Numbered from the stretch's first letter, positions 44,501 through 55,065 are shown. The stretch: DNA of 64,000 bases from Solea solea (GCF_958295425.1 NC_081139.1:13715888-13779887); one strand, 5' to 3'. Notes: generated by a model not told the origin, from the letters alone. Program-made: numbers and translations.

Positions 44501-47500
44501 TGTAGCTCAACGCCCACGCATAGTTTAGTATGTCGTCCAAAATGTGACAAGAATGTCATAGTTTAGTATGTGGTCCAAAATTTGACCAAAATGTCATAGT
44601 TTAGTATGTCGTCCAAAATGTGACCAAAATTTCATGGTTTAGTATGTCGTCCAAAATGTGACAAACATGTCATAGTTTAGTATGTCGTCCAAAATGTGAC
44701 AAACATGTCATAGTTTAGTATGTCGTCCAAAATTTGACCAAAATGTCATAGTTTAGTATGTCGTCCAAAATGTGACCAAAATGTCATAGTTTAGTATGTC
44801 GTCCGAAATTTGACAAAAATGTCATAGTTTAGTATGTCGTCCAAAATTTTTCCAAAATGTCATAGTTTAGTATGTCGTCCAAAATATGACCAAAATGTCA
44901 TAGTTTAGTATGTTGTCTGAAATTTGACCAAAATGTCATAGTTTAGTATGTCCTCCAAAATGTTACCAAAATGTCATAGTTTAGTATGTCGTCCGAAATT
45001 TGACAAAATGTCATAGTTTAGTATGTCGTCCAAAATGTGACCAAAATGTCATAGTTTAGTATGTCGTCCAAAATTTTTCCAAAATGTCATAGTTTAGTAT
45101 GTCGTCCCAAATGTGACCAAATGTCATAGTTGAGTATGTCTTCCAAAATTTGACAAAAATTCCATAGTTTAGTATGTTGTCCAAAATCTTACCAAAATGT
45201 CATAGTTTAGCATGTCGTCCAAAATGTTTCCAAAATGTCATAGTTTAGTATGTCGTCCAAAATGTGACAAGAATGTCATAGTTTAGTATGTCGTCCAAAA
45301 TGTGACAAAAATGTCATAGTTTAGTATGTCGTCCAAAATTTGACGAGAATGTCATAGTTTAGTATGTCGTCCAAAATGTGACAAAAATTTCATAGTTTAG
45401 TATGTTGTCCAAAATTTGCCAAAATTACATAGTTTAGTATGTCATCCAAAATTTGACCAAAATGTCATAGTTTAGTATGTCGTCCAAAATTTGACCAAAA
45501 TGTCATAGTTTAGTATGTCGTCCAAAATTTGACAAAAATGTCATAGATTAGTGTGAGGTCCAAAATTTGACAAGAATATCACAGTTGTATGTCGTCCAAA
45601 ATGTGACAAAAATGTCATAGTTCAGTAAGTCGTCAAAAATGTCATAGTTTAGTATGTCGTCCACACAGAAAGATTTCAGACCTGGGATTGAACCCAGCAC
45701 ATACTTGCAACAGTAGCCTAGTTAAGATCCACTAACCACTACGCCACCATGCCGTTCTGGTCTCACAGTAAAATGTCATAGTTTAGTATGTCGTTTTTGA
45801 AATTTGGCAAAAAATTCATAGTTTAATATGTCGTCCAAAATGTGACAAAAGTGATATAGTTTAGTATGTTGTCCAAAATGTGACAAAAATTTCATAGTTT
45901 AGTATGTCGTCCAAAATTTGACAAAAATGTCATAGTGTAGTATGTCGTACAAAATTTGACCAAAATGTCATAGTGTAGTATGTCGTCCAAAATGTGACCA
46001 AAATGTCATAGTTTAGCATGTCATCCAAAATTTGACCAAAATGTCATAGTTTAGTATGTCGTCCAAAATGTGACCAAAATGTCATAGTTTAGTATGTCGT
46101 CCAAAATGTGACTAAAATGTCATAGTTTAGTATGTCGTCCAAAATGTGACCAAAATGTCATAGTTTAGTATGTCGTCCAAAATGTGACAAAAATGTCATA
46201 GTTTAGTATGTCGTCCAAAATGTGACCAAAATATCATAGTTTAATAATAGGTAAACGACAACCATAGCAACATGTTGATGTCAACATTGTCTGTGTAGGT
46301 TGGAAATTGTGGACAGGATTCAAATCAATTCAAAAAACTTTATTGATCCACAAGGGGAAATTCAAGGTTTCGTAGATCAGACATCACACACAACATAAAC
46401 ATTATGTTGAAAAAAGAATGAATGAATAAACATGAATAAAATGGACAGTAAAAAATACTAGTGATTTTTGTGATTATTTTTCTGGATCTCAGCAGAGTGT
46501 GTCATTGTAGCTCAACGCCCACGCACACAATACACACAAAATATCTGAAAACGTCATATAACATGTAATATGTATCAAAACATTGACTTGGGTGAGAAAA
46601 GTCCCAACTCTTGTGACCCGTTTAAAGTTAGAATCACGTTTCTACGTTAAAGTAAATGCCCTTTATTTTGTCTGGTTTACAGCAGCACATAACATAACTT
46701 ACCGACCGCCAGCTGCTGTTCTTGATTATAACCCTTCAAAACATCTCTTCTACAAACTACAAGTTATGTAGAACAAGGTTACCAGGAGAGTGGAAAGTTG
46801 ACAGAAAGAGTGGGGCAATAGAAGGTGAAGATAAAGAAGTGAAGATAAGTGCACTGAGGCTGGAGCGCTGCGATAAACCTACTGGGTAAATAAAAGTCAG
46901 GTGAGCGGCAGACCATCAAGGTGACTTACCTGCAACAACAAAAACATCAGAATATCCATAACCCGCTGATTTAACAATTTAACAAGAGTAGGGGTTAAAA
47001 ATGAAATTCAAACTTCCTTTAAAACTGTTGTGCATATTTTGTAACTATCGTCAGATGATATCAGCTCCACACAACTCTCTCTCTCTCTCTCTGCAGTTCT
47101 CAGCGTAGCAGACACGGTGACATTTCCCGCTCAGACAGACGGGGCAACACAAAGAAACGGCTGAGAGTATATTCAGTACTTGATGATCATGAGGCGTCTA
47201 CGTAATGTTTTGTCTATGGAGGAAACACACTAGAAATAAAACTTTTTCTGTGTCACAGAACATAGTTTTGAGATCATTTGAGGCAAGAAATTAGTCAGAT
47301 AGTATTTTTAAATTGTGGTTTATGTATCAAGATATGACATATTTATTGGTAGGGAGGTGAACAGCCTCGCTAATGCTGAGCAGCGCTACCTCTGCCTTTC
47401 CTATTGAAATGATCCACTGGCTCAGGAACTGATTTTTCGGCGATAATTCGACTAGTTGCGTACGACTTTCGAATAGTGTTTTTGCATGCAATGACTATCC

Positions 47501-50500
47501 CTGGTGTTCAGATTACAAATAATGTGACATTGTCTCTGTTCATGAAGACCAAACATAGGAATATTAGCCTAAAAAATGATCAACAACAAAAAAAGTTACT
47601 GTTTGACTCCTTCAACTCCGGGTGATAACTTAGCCTCAAATACCTGAGAACTATATCACTTTATAAATATTGACATGATGTACAGTATGAAGCAATTTAA
47701 CAAAACATTGAATTCAAAAAAAAATTCTGTTCAGAAGGTACAGACACATTTTTTCCATGGTTTGAAGAAAAGTAAAATGGCACTGAACACATTGTACACT
47801 GTTGTGTCTTCTCCAGACTCCTGTCCTCCCTGTCAGCTCTGCTGTCCTGCACTTTCATCATCTCAGTCGTGTTTGCCATCATACCACTGTGTCACCATGT
47901 GGTGCTGCTGTCCATCGCCATGGCAATCGCTGGCAAAGCCATGGGGTTAATTGACACCATCGCCAATCTGCAGCTAGTGAAGCTGTACCAGAAGGACTCA
48001 GCCGTTTTTCTGCAGGTCAGAGGAAGAGAGTGAGGGGCGAGGGCAGCTGTGAATGTCTGCTGTGTCTGTGTCTTTTCTGTGCTTCCTCTTAAAGCAGTAC
48101 TTCACCGATTTGCATTTAGCTTTGTATTACTAGAATAAGGGTAGTATTTTGGAAAAATTGTGCTTCCCAACCTCAGTTTCCCCTGAGTGGAGATATAATC
48201 TTCATTCTTTTTTTGTTACGTGCCCACCAGTGACACTTGGTCCTGTTAGCGTAACTATTCGCAAAGATGGCGGACACTGTTTACATTCTGGGAATGAGGT
48301 CCCGTCCCCCTACGATTGGTTCTAAAAAGTGCAGAAGTAACGTTGTAGTTTCAAGGTCCGAGGCCTTGAAACTGCAACGCTATTCCGTGTCACTGGTGGG
48401 CACGTAACAAAAAAATAATACTCTTACTACAAAGCTAAACGCAACTCAGTGAAGTACTCCTTTAAGAGGAACCAGCTGGGCGATTACTAAAATATCCCCA
48501 TTGACAGTTTGTTTCACTCGATTTTAAAAGTAAAGCAATTCTGCATGTTGGGTAGGCTGCAGTTTGATGTATACTTTGGTTTAGTCTCTTTGTCCTCGAC
48601 AGGAGATTAAAATGAGGTTGAATTTAAAGCACCAGTGTGTGATTTCAATCTCCCCCTGAAGACTTCTGAGTAATAACCTACACAGCATACCTATACTGGG
48701 GCCACACGGTTGGTGTAGTTAGCACTCACCGTATCGCCTTTCTATAGCACTATGACGCTTTTGTGCAGTGCAGGAATGTGGAAGGAGATATGAAAACCAA
48801 ACTCTGTGACACAGAGAGAGTCATGCTAAGCTGATAGGACTTAATCAGCATTGTGTAAATTTGACATTGGCTTGAATGCAGCGGACATTTGATTATATTT
48901 AAAAGTTGCACACTATACTTTTTATATTCAAATTATCTTACGTTATTTTATGTAGCTTTATTCCGTTATATGCATGATTAAATCAGTAGCAAGTGTGATC
49001 CAATCTAATCCAACATTATTTTAAAAAAACAACAACAGCTGAAATAAAGTGCCGTACAGTAGAGATAATTAAAATAAATAAAATATAGAAACACAGACAA
49101 TTAACTCATAAAACAATCAACAACACAAAACCAAACAAGTCGTACAATGAAAACAATAAAAATGGGTAAAAATCAGTGTCCTCAAACTGGGTGGAACGCC
49201 GAAAAATAATAAAAAAAACTTTGTTCAGAAACTTGGGTTGTTTGTGTTGTTTTGTTTGTGAGTGTTGGTGTAATAATGATGATGATAATGATAGATTAGA
49301 CCATAACACCATATAACTTGTTCCCATATTGGGGAGCAAGTGAATTTCCCCTGTTTGGGATCAATAAAGTCTAATCTAATTTAATTATCTAATGTGTGAA
49401 AAAAATCCAATTTATGGCAGGGGAGGGCAAGTACCGCTTCAGTATTTTCCCAAGCTGGTAACAAGAGAACAGTAACGATATGGGGGTAGTATAGTTATAA
49501 TTTAGTAAAAGTGAAGTCATTTTCTTTAAAAAAATATATATATATATATATATATCCAGGCATAAAATGTGGTTGTTTCACTAACATAATATCTGGATAT
49601 GACAAACTGTCTACATTATTTTCCTAAGTAAAAAAAAAAAAAAAACTCACCATGAAACAGTAGTATTTATTAGTCTTTTAGTGAATCTTCATGTCTCTTC
49701 ATGTCTCTCTCCAGGCCCTGCATTTCTTCATAGGTCTGGGCGCGCTGGTCAGCCCCCTGGTGGCTGAACCTTTCTTGTCAGAAGACAGCTGCGTTGTATT
49801 GTCCAACAGGACGACCAACTCCTCTTCTTCGCCTGACCTTGAGCACCTCCGCAGCAGCCTTGCTGGACAAGGAGCGGCATTGCACAACATGTCACAGTAC
49901 CATCTGTACACTGAAGGTGTCATCATCACAAGTGTGGCCTATGCTTTCTGGATTATGGCTCTTATCAATGTGAGTTTTTACAAGAGTCACACGAGTGGCT
50001 GAAATGAGTGAAGTGTTGGTGTTCAACATACTGACTCAAATACCTTGCATTGCTCATGTGAATGGAACAATGACTGCGTGCTGCCGGTTAGCTTGGTAGA
50101 TATGGAGCCAGTGTCGCTGTGTATTTGCCTAACAGTTAAGATAACACTGTCCTATGAAACAAACTTGAACTAAGAGGCTTCTCTGGTGAGCTAAGACTTG
50201 TTTTTCTTAGTTTGTGGATTCAGACAAATCTGGAGTAAGCGTTGTATTTGTCCATGCATAGCAAAAATGATCTGATGAATACACATCCATCATTACTAAG
50301 AGGAATCTATAGGCCACAACCTGAATAAAGTTGAACGAACATTTATTTTATTGGAATTGCTTGACAGATAATATAAATAGATATGTGTAAAGATCACTAC
50401 AACTGGTGTTATGAGTCTTAACAAAGCATAATGTGTCTCTTAGGTACATTAGGTATTCAGATGGGGGTCATCCTTGTTCCTGCACCCATAAACTTTTCTC

Positions 50501-53500
50501 AGTTTTATGGCATGTTTTCACTACCATTCGTTTTTCCATGGGCTCTACCAAAAGTCATCACAGATAAATTAACCTCTCTTCATGTCACATTTTAATGTCA
50601 GTGCCAGCTACAGTTCCCTTGATGTTGCTCCTCAGATGAAGTTATAGGTTCTCAGACACAGCTGTGTTTTCACTGTTTGAACTGGATCTGCTCTGAGGAC
50701 AGCGCAAGATAAGAATGTTCAGATGCAACTTTAAGGAGAGCAGGATTGCAAACAGAATCAGCTGACAGAAGTGTTTGCTTTTAAGCTACTAAACAAAAGC
50801 CTCTGTGTATACGTGCAGCTCCCTGTGCCAGCAGCAGTGCTTGCACTCATGTACCACGAGAGACTTCTGCCTTGCTGCAGGAAGAGTCCATGTCTGCTAG
50901 AAAAGGACTCCCTGTCCAGCACGAGTCCTGCCGTGGATCATGTTGAAGGTGATTTGTGTGTGTGTGTGTGTGTGTGTGCGCTTTTACCGTCCCATTCAAA
51001 TGAAGTGGTAAACCTCTCACCCTGTTCCTGTAGGACACACGAGTGTGTTCGGTTGCTGTAACCCTGCCAAACTGCGGGGTCACCCTGCTACGTTCTTCAT
51101 CCTCCATGCTCTAGGTGGAGCTATCCTCTTCATTACTGATGGGATCATTGTGAGACTCAAGCCTAACACTTACACACACACACACACACACACACTACAC
51201 ATGGTCACTGAACACTTAACTGTGTAGTATCAAAGTGTGAGGTGTGTAAAAGTTGGGCAGTTGAATATGCAGGTGGATGCATAAGTTTGAGACATGAGAC
51301 ATTGATAATCCAACAGCTATAGTGTCAGGTACGTCAATGACTTAGGATCCATTCAGACCTGGTATTTACTATTGGAGCATTCTGGATGTTTGTCCAGTGA
51401 CTAGTTCTGATCCATTCCCATCTATATTCAAACACACGTGGCACGTAACTCTGTTTGTGAATAACAAATAATCGTCTCATGATACAGGCGTGTCTGTCAA
51501 TGTATTTGTGTCTTTGTCAGTATGTGAGAGACTGTAATCCAGGCTCTGGATCCTTGGGAGGAGACAGAAGTCATGTGCTGTGTGAAAAGACAATGTCTAT
51601 CCCACACAACTCATGGGTTCCTGTTCCACTTCTCCGAATATATTCCGGCAGGCTGTACACCGAGAGGTTAAACACCTGACGGCTTATTTAACCCCTAATC
51701 AGCCAAAACATCCTAAAAATCTAAAATCAATTTAAACATATTTGATTGTAGAACTAGTAGTATGTTTTCTGTCCGTTCTAGTTTTGTGTTGCACCTGTTT
51801 TGTTAGAGCCATACGCACTCACACTCACTCTCAAAATTGTGTGAAATTCACATACTAATTTCTTTTTAATTTCTGCTTAAGTTTTTAAAATTCACAAAAT
51901 GTCACAAAAATATAACCCACTATCCCAGGATTTTATAGAAACACTTTAACCAACTGAGCTGCCGATCTGACATGTTTGCACTGTTTCGTAGAGCTTTGGA
52001 TTGTTTGCACGGACTTTCTAAAACAACTTTATTTTAGCTATATTTTAAGATCCACAACTCAACATCTAACAGAGTATTTCTTAGGTGTTTTATCAGAATC
52101 TTAAGTTTAAAAAAAAAAAAAAACAACTAACAACTTTAGTCCGGACGACGAATCCCAACATGGTATGATCCAGACCCGGGACTGAGACACAGGCTGATTG
52201 TAAGCAAGACAAATAGAAACCACGTGGCATTCAGAGTTAATATTAGGAGGTTCCCATAAGAAGTAAACATATAGGGCCTTAGAAGGATGTCATCTGAGAG
52301 TATCTTTGCATGTGATGTTAAGAGTCATGGTTGTATTTGCTTTTTGTACTTTGCACCGTTACAGGACTTAGGTGCTTAGGAATTCCAGGTCTGAACAGGG
52401 TCTGCAAGAAAATATAGGGGAACCGATATCCAATCAGGAGCCAGGATTCCACAAAGAGGGGTTCCTCTCAGTTCTCAGTTAGGCCATTTGTCTTTTCCAA
52501 CTGATTTAGGACCTTTGTATACATACAGAGCAGCTGCTAAGGATAATGTATAAGATAAGATGAGCGAATGTGTGTCAGCAACTTGGAAAAATCTGCTCTG
52601 TGCTTTATGTTTTTGGGCATGCAGGGTTCCTATGCTGGTTTCATCTACACCTATGCAGTCTCGCCTCCCCTGCTCATGGGTCACAAGGCTGCTGGCTGTT
52701 TGGACAGTGTATTTTGGGCCGCCATCACATTAGGAAGGCTTGCTTTCATCTACCTGTCCTGCAGATACACGGCACCCAGGCTGCTCACCTTCAGTCTGGT
52801 ATGAGCACATGTTGACGAGACCAATCCACCTTAAAATGAAAATACTCGTTAAAATGATGCAGTGCAGTGAGTAAAGAGATCAAACTAAATGTTTAAACTT
52901 GCTGGAATTCACAACATACATTATATCAAGGCACTTTACATGGTAAGGTCAATAACTTACAAGTACTGGTTGTGTAGCAGGTGTATTTCAAGAATCAATA
53001 TCATCTCGTACAGGGTGTGACGTGCCTCTTGTCCCCACGCTATCTGGTTCCAGCTCCTCATGTGACCTACAGTAAAGGACAAACTGTTGATGAAGGATGG
53101 ATGAGGACAATAATAATAATAATAATAACATTAGCAGTAATGAAAAGAAAAGGAAAACCTCGGCGATAACCAGAATATTTTCCTGCATTCACACATGGAA
53201 AGTTGAATTTGCAGTTTGCACATGCCACAATTCACCATCGTGTACATTCAGTAGAAATGGTAGCAGGATGATTTATTACTATCCAATCAGGATGTAAAAT
53301 GAAGTCCTTTAGAACTTAGAGCATTAAGAATGCTTTTCGTCCATTGATATGTTAAAACATATATATACAGACACTATAAGAATGTGCAATATAGAGTGTC
53401 TTATATCCTTTTTTTCAGCACAATCTAGGCAATCTCATGAGGAAGAAAATCATTTTTGAAACACACCTGAGCAAAGGTACATTTGTTAATTGTTACATTT

Positions 53501-55065
53501 GTTTGATTTATCTGACTGTCACAGTTTTCAGAGCTTGAAATTGTAAAAAACATTTATTCTGACAATGTAAACTTGAATAAATATATTGTAACAGAACAAA
53601 CAAACCATAAAAACTCTAAATAACTACTTAAATTCAAGTCAAGGCATGCTATTCCATAAAGTCTCTCAAAAGTCAGTCCATGCAGAAAAAAATAAAAAGT
53701 AATATATAATAAATAATCCCAGGATAAACAAAGGAGGGTGTCACATTCAGATGGAATTAAGGTGTCAGGGGCTTGATTCTTCTGGAACTTACAGAATGAA
53801 TGAATGCAGGCAGGTTTTATACAGCACAGACTTTAGTACATGGCCAGTGGCTCAGTGTCTGTCCCTGTCTGTCCATCTCACAGGTGGGAGTCATACTGGT
53901 GCAGTGTCTGTTGATGATCTTCTACACAAGCTCTGTGTTTCTCTTCTTCGGGACTTTTGTGTTGGGTCTGTGCATTAGCAGTGTCTTTCCCTCCATGGTC
54001 GCTTATACAGAGGACTTACTGGACTACAAAGGTAAACACACACATTGTTACGCCCTGCTTGGATGAGGACTCAATGACCTAATGAATCAGCATACAGTAC
54101 GTGTTCATTTAAAAAAAATTTAAATAGACAATTGATATTTATGTACAGAATTGAACAAATGATATGTAGATTCCCGTGAGGGAACTTTCTGTAGGGATTA
54201 ATAAAAGTGTCTGTCTCATCTAATCTAACATAATGAATAAATAAAAACATGTACATTTAATATTTCATATTTAAACTTTCTCTCCTCACAATAATACATT
54301 TTTATTATTTATCTAGGTATTGATTTTGTAATATCAATGTATGCATTTGTTAATTCAGTTTGGCATATTTGTTTACTCATTTACTCATTATTATTACTAA
54401 TGTATAAGGCATGTTTTTCTAAAACTTTGTCTCTTGTTGTTATTGTTTGTGTTATAGGTTGTGCCACAACTGTTCTGGTGACCAGTGCCAGCACGGGAGA
54501 AATGATGCTGCAGTTGATTGTGGGATCGGTAAGAAGTCTTTTATACATAATAACAATGAAATTAAACACAATTCATCAGTACATTGGAACACAGGTAAAT
54601 GACACTGGTGTGTGTGTGTGTGTGTGTGTGTACTTCTTATCCCAGGTGATCCACAGTCACGGCAGTTACGCTTTCCTGTTGTGTTGTACAGTTGCCTCTT
54701 TCATCGGTTTCTGCCTTCTCCTGCTGCTCATATTTGTCCAGCACATCCACAGAAACGGCCACACAGGTGAGATGAGATGAGGTTAAGTTAAGATAAGTTA
54801 ACACACATTACATATGTAAGAAAATACCGGCTGAGAACATGTGGGAAAATGTAAGTATTATGGAGTAAAGACTAAAAACTGTTTTTTCTTCTGTGTTATG
54901 TTCAGGATTTCTCAAGAGCGTGAACTCATTTGACAATGTTTCAGAGCTTTAGGGCTCAACAGACAAAGTCCTCAGTCTTTTTTATTTTTAATCACCACTG
55001 TTTTCCTCCCAGATTCACGAGAAAGCATGAATATGAAAGAGAATCCATCTACGGGGGGCTCGTGA
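29505..55065 (+). CDS. mfsd4a: Major facilitator superfamily domain-containing protein 4A, 10 coding exons
   Basis: Twelve-TM membrane transporter-like protein of the MFS, orphan or putative solute carrier. Coding exons: 29505-29737, 47817-48015, 49715-49969, 50819-50948, 51034-51149, 52625-52798, 53884-54031, 54458-54528, 54646-54766, 55013-55065. All are GT-AG with matching phases, giving 499 residues (human MFSD4A about 514). Exon 1 encodes TM1 (about 20-41, LTYWSVFFSFGLCIALLGPT, then LDLRCQT) and TM2 (54-75). Exon 2 has the conserved MYQKDSAVFLQ-like stretch (LYQKDSAVFLQ). Exon 3 carries a long extracellular loop with NRT, NSS and NMS sequons. Exons 5-9 hold the C-terminal six helices, including FPSMVAYTEDLLDYKGCATT. 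The start is the first Met of the conserved N-terminus; upstream in-frame sequence runs into the CT tract. Intron 1 (29738-47816, 18.1 kb) contains the 14.5-kb satellite. The last exon is the least certain (alternative at 54906). MFSD4B is less likely given synteny. Confidence 0.93.
29738..31701 (+). other. mfsd4a: mfsd4a intron 1, left unique part
   Basis: AT-rich intronic DNA before the satellite. No exon, RNA gene or clear mobile element was recognised. Confidence 0.7.
34054..34080. repeat. 27-bp perfect palindrome inside the array, copy 1
   Basis: Arm GTATGTCGTTCAA, a single A, then the exact inverse TTGAACGACATAC. The inverse arm is a piece of the monomer in reverse orientation and replaces normal monomer sequence. 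Further copies lie at 35884-35910 and 37412-37438. Confidence 0.95.
35884..35910. repeat. 27-bp perfect palindrome inside the array, copy 2
   Basis: Same 13+1+13 structure, 1830 bp after copy 1. Confidence 0.95.
37412..37438. repeat. 27-bp perfect palindrome inside the array, copy 3
   Basis: Same structure, 1528 bp after copy 2, with the same following monomer (AAGAATGTCATAG, then a TATGTGGTCC form). Confidence 0.95.
40451..40559 (-). mobile_element. Antisense tRNA-SINE head in the array, copy 1
   Basis: About 109 bp of non-satellite sequence. On the minus strand it reads CGGCATGGTGGCGTAGTGG (perfect A-box type), then GCTGGGTTCAATCCC (B-box type), ending TTTCTGTGTG. It is the same family as the SINE at 10598. 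Satellite monomers resume directly on both sides. Confidence 0.85.
41484..41592 (-). mobile_element. Antisense tRNA-SINE head in the array, copy 2
   Basis: Looks identical to copy 1 by eye and lies 1033 bp after it. The flanking variant monomers (AGTGTGAGGTCC before, GTCGTTTTGAAATTTGG after) are duplicated with it, so it spread by array amplification and not by independent insertion. Confidence 0.85.
43123..43231 (-). mobile_element. Antisense tRNA-SINE head in the array, copy 3
   Basis: Same fragment and flanking variants, 1639 bp after copy 2. Confidence 0.85.
44280..44355. repeat. Captured right-flank sequence in the array (76 bp)
   Basis: Matches the unique right flank at 46450-46525 over 76 bp (starts AAAAAATACTAGTG, ends CAACGCCCACGCA). 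Its length is exactly two monomers. A 40-bp partial copy (44481-44520) follows as part of a 165-bp tandem duplication (44316-44480 / 44481-44645). Confidence 0.92.
44316..44645. repeat. 165-bp tandem duplication in the array
   Basis: Two adjacent 165-bp units, each the last 40 bp of the captured flank plus about 125 bp of monomers, showing a recent unequal exchange or replication slippage after the capture. Confidence 0.85.
45662..45770 (-). mobile_element. Antisense tRNA-SINE head in the array, copy 4
   Basis: Same fragment, 2539 bp after copy 3 and about 480 bp from the right edge of the array. The following monomer has one extra T compared with the other copies. Confidence 0.85.
46320..46440 (-). 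mobile_element. 3' tail of a dispersed teleost retroelement
   Basis: The plus strand reads ACTTTATTGATCCACAAGGGGAAATTC. On the minus strand this is the GAATTTCCCC..GGATCAATAAAGT end found on many teleost LINE/SINE copies. It is a fragment bordering the right edge of the satellite array. Confidence 0.55.
46526..47816 (+). other. mfsd4a: mfsd4a intron 1, right unique part
   Basis: Unique intronic DNA between the array and exon 2 (47817). It contains a (CT)n run near 47078-47094 and no supported exon or RNA gene. Confidence 0.7.
48085..48470. mobile_element. 386-bp MITE, full-length relative of 11967-12086
   Basis: Starts TTCCTCTTAAAGCAGTACTT and ends with the near-exact inverse AAGTACTCCTTTAAGAGGAA. 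The first about 100 bp match the 120-bp element in cdk18 intron 2. It also contains an internal inverted pair (CACTGGTGGGCACGTAACAA against TTGTTACGTGCCCACCAGTG). It lies in mfsd4a intron 2 and is non-coding. Confidence 0.85.
48627..48925. mobile_element. Possible second MITE with diverged inverted ends
   Basis: The left end AAAGCACCAGTGTGTGATTT and the inverse of the right end (AAAGTATAGTGTGCAACTTT) agree in about two thirds of positions. No coding content. The call depends on imperfect termini. Confidence 0.4.
49325..49390 (+). mobile_element. Retroelement 3' tail with (TCTAAT)n end
   Basis: GTGAATTTCCCCTGTTTGGG, then ATCAATAAAGTCTAATCTAAT, is the typical terminal sequence of a high-copy teleost LINE/SINE group. 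A related but more diverged tail lies near 54170-54235. The 5' boundary of this copy is not resolved. Confidence 0.5.
50955..50978. repeat. (TG)12 in mfsd4a intron 4
   Basis: Perfect 24-nt TG run six bases into the 85-bp intron between exons 4 and 5. Confidence 0.95.
51172..51195. repeat. (AC)12 in mfsd4a intron 5
   Basis: Perfect 24-nt AC run starting 23 nt after exon 5 (end 51149), complementary to the (TG)12 upstream of the same exon. Confidence 0.95.
53108..53128. repeat. (AAT)n microsatellite in mfsd4a intron 6
   Basis: About seven AAT units. Confidence 0.9.
54608..54631. repeat. (GT)n microsatellite before mfsd4a exon 9
   Basis: Perfect GT run ending 14 nt before the acceptor of exon 9 (54646), so it occupies the branch-point/polypyrimidine region of this short intron. 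Confidence 0.93.
54906..54952 (+). CDS. mfsd4a: Alternative mfsd4a terminal exon candidate
   Basis: Acceptor TTCAG at 54901-54905 followed by an in-phase stretch encoding FLKSVNSFDNVSEL and a TAG at 54950-54952. It would compete with the terminal exon at 55013-55065, which encodes DSRESMNMKENPSTGGS. I prefer 55013 because its D-R-S-M-ME-N pattern resembles the mammalian tail, but this exon is equally well formed. Confidence 0.35.

Larger units (their letters stand above)
31702..46245. repeat. 14.5-kb satellite array of a 38-bp monomer in mfsd4a intron 1
   Basis: About 14.5 kb of head-to-tail copies of a 38-bp unit, roughly 380 periods by length, with the frequent form (ATGTCATAGTTTAGTATGTC)+(GTCCAAAATGTGACCAAA), 34% GC. 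The main subtypes differ in the second half: AATGTGACCAAA, AATTTTTCCAAA, a CGAAATTTGACAAA form and a CAAATTTGGCAAA form. A 27-bp subtype lacks 11 bp. Only one CpG (GTCGTCC) occurs per full monomer. The unit length is not a multiple of three and all frames are closed, so it is non-coding. The array includes long-range duplications, four SINE heads, palindromes and captured flanking DNA, annotated separately. It lies inside the mfsd4a primary transcript. Confidence 0.97.

Noticed and set aside
31702..46245. CRISPR-like array (regular short repeats)
   Set aside because: Repeats are contiguous, without unique spacers, and lie in an intron of a vertebrate gene; it is a tandem satellite.
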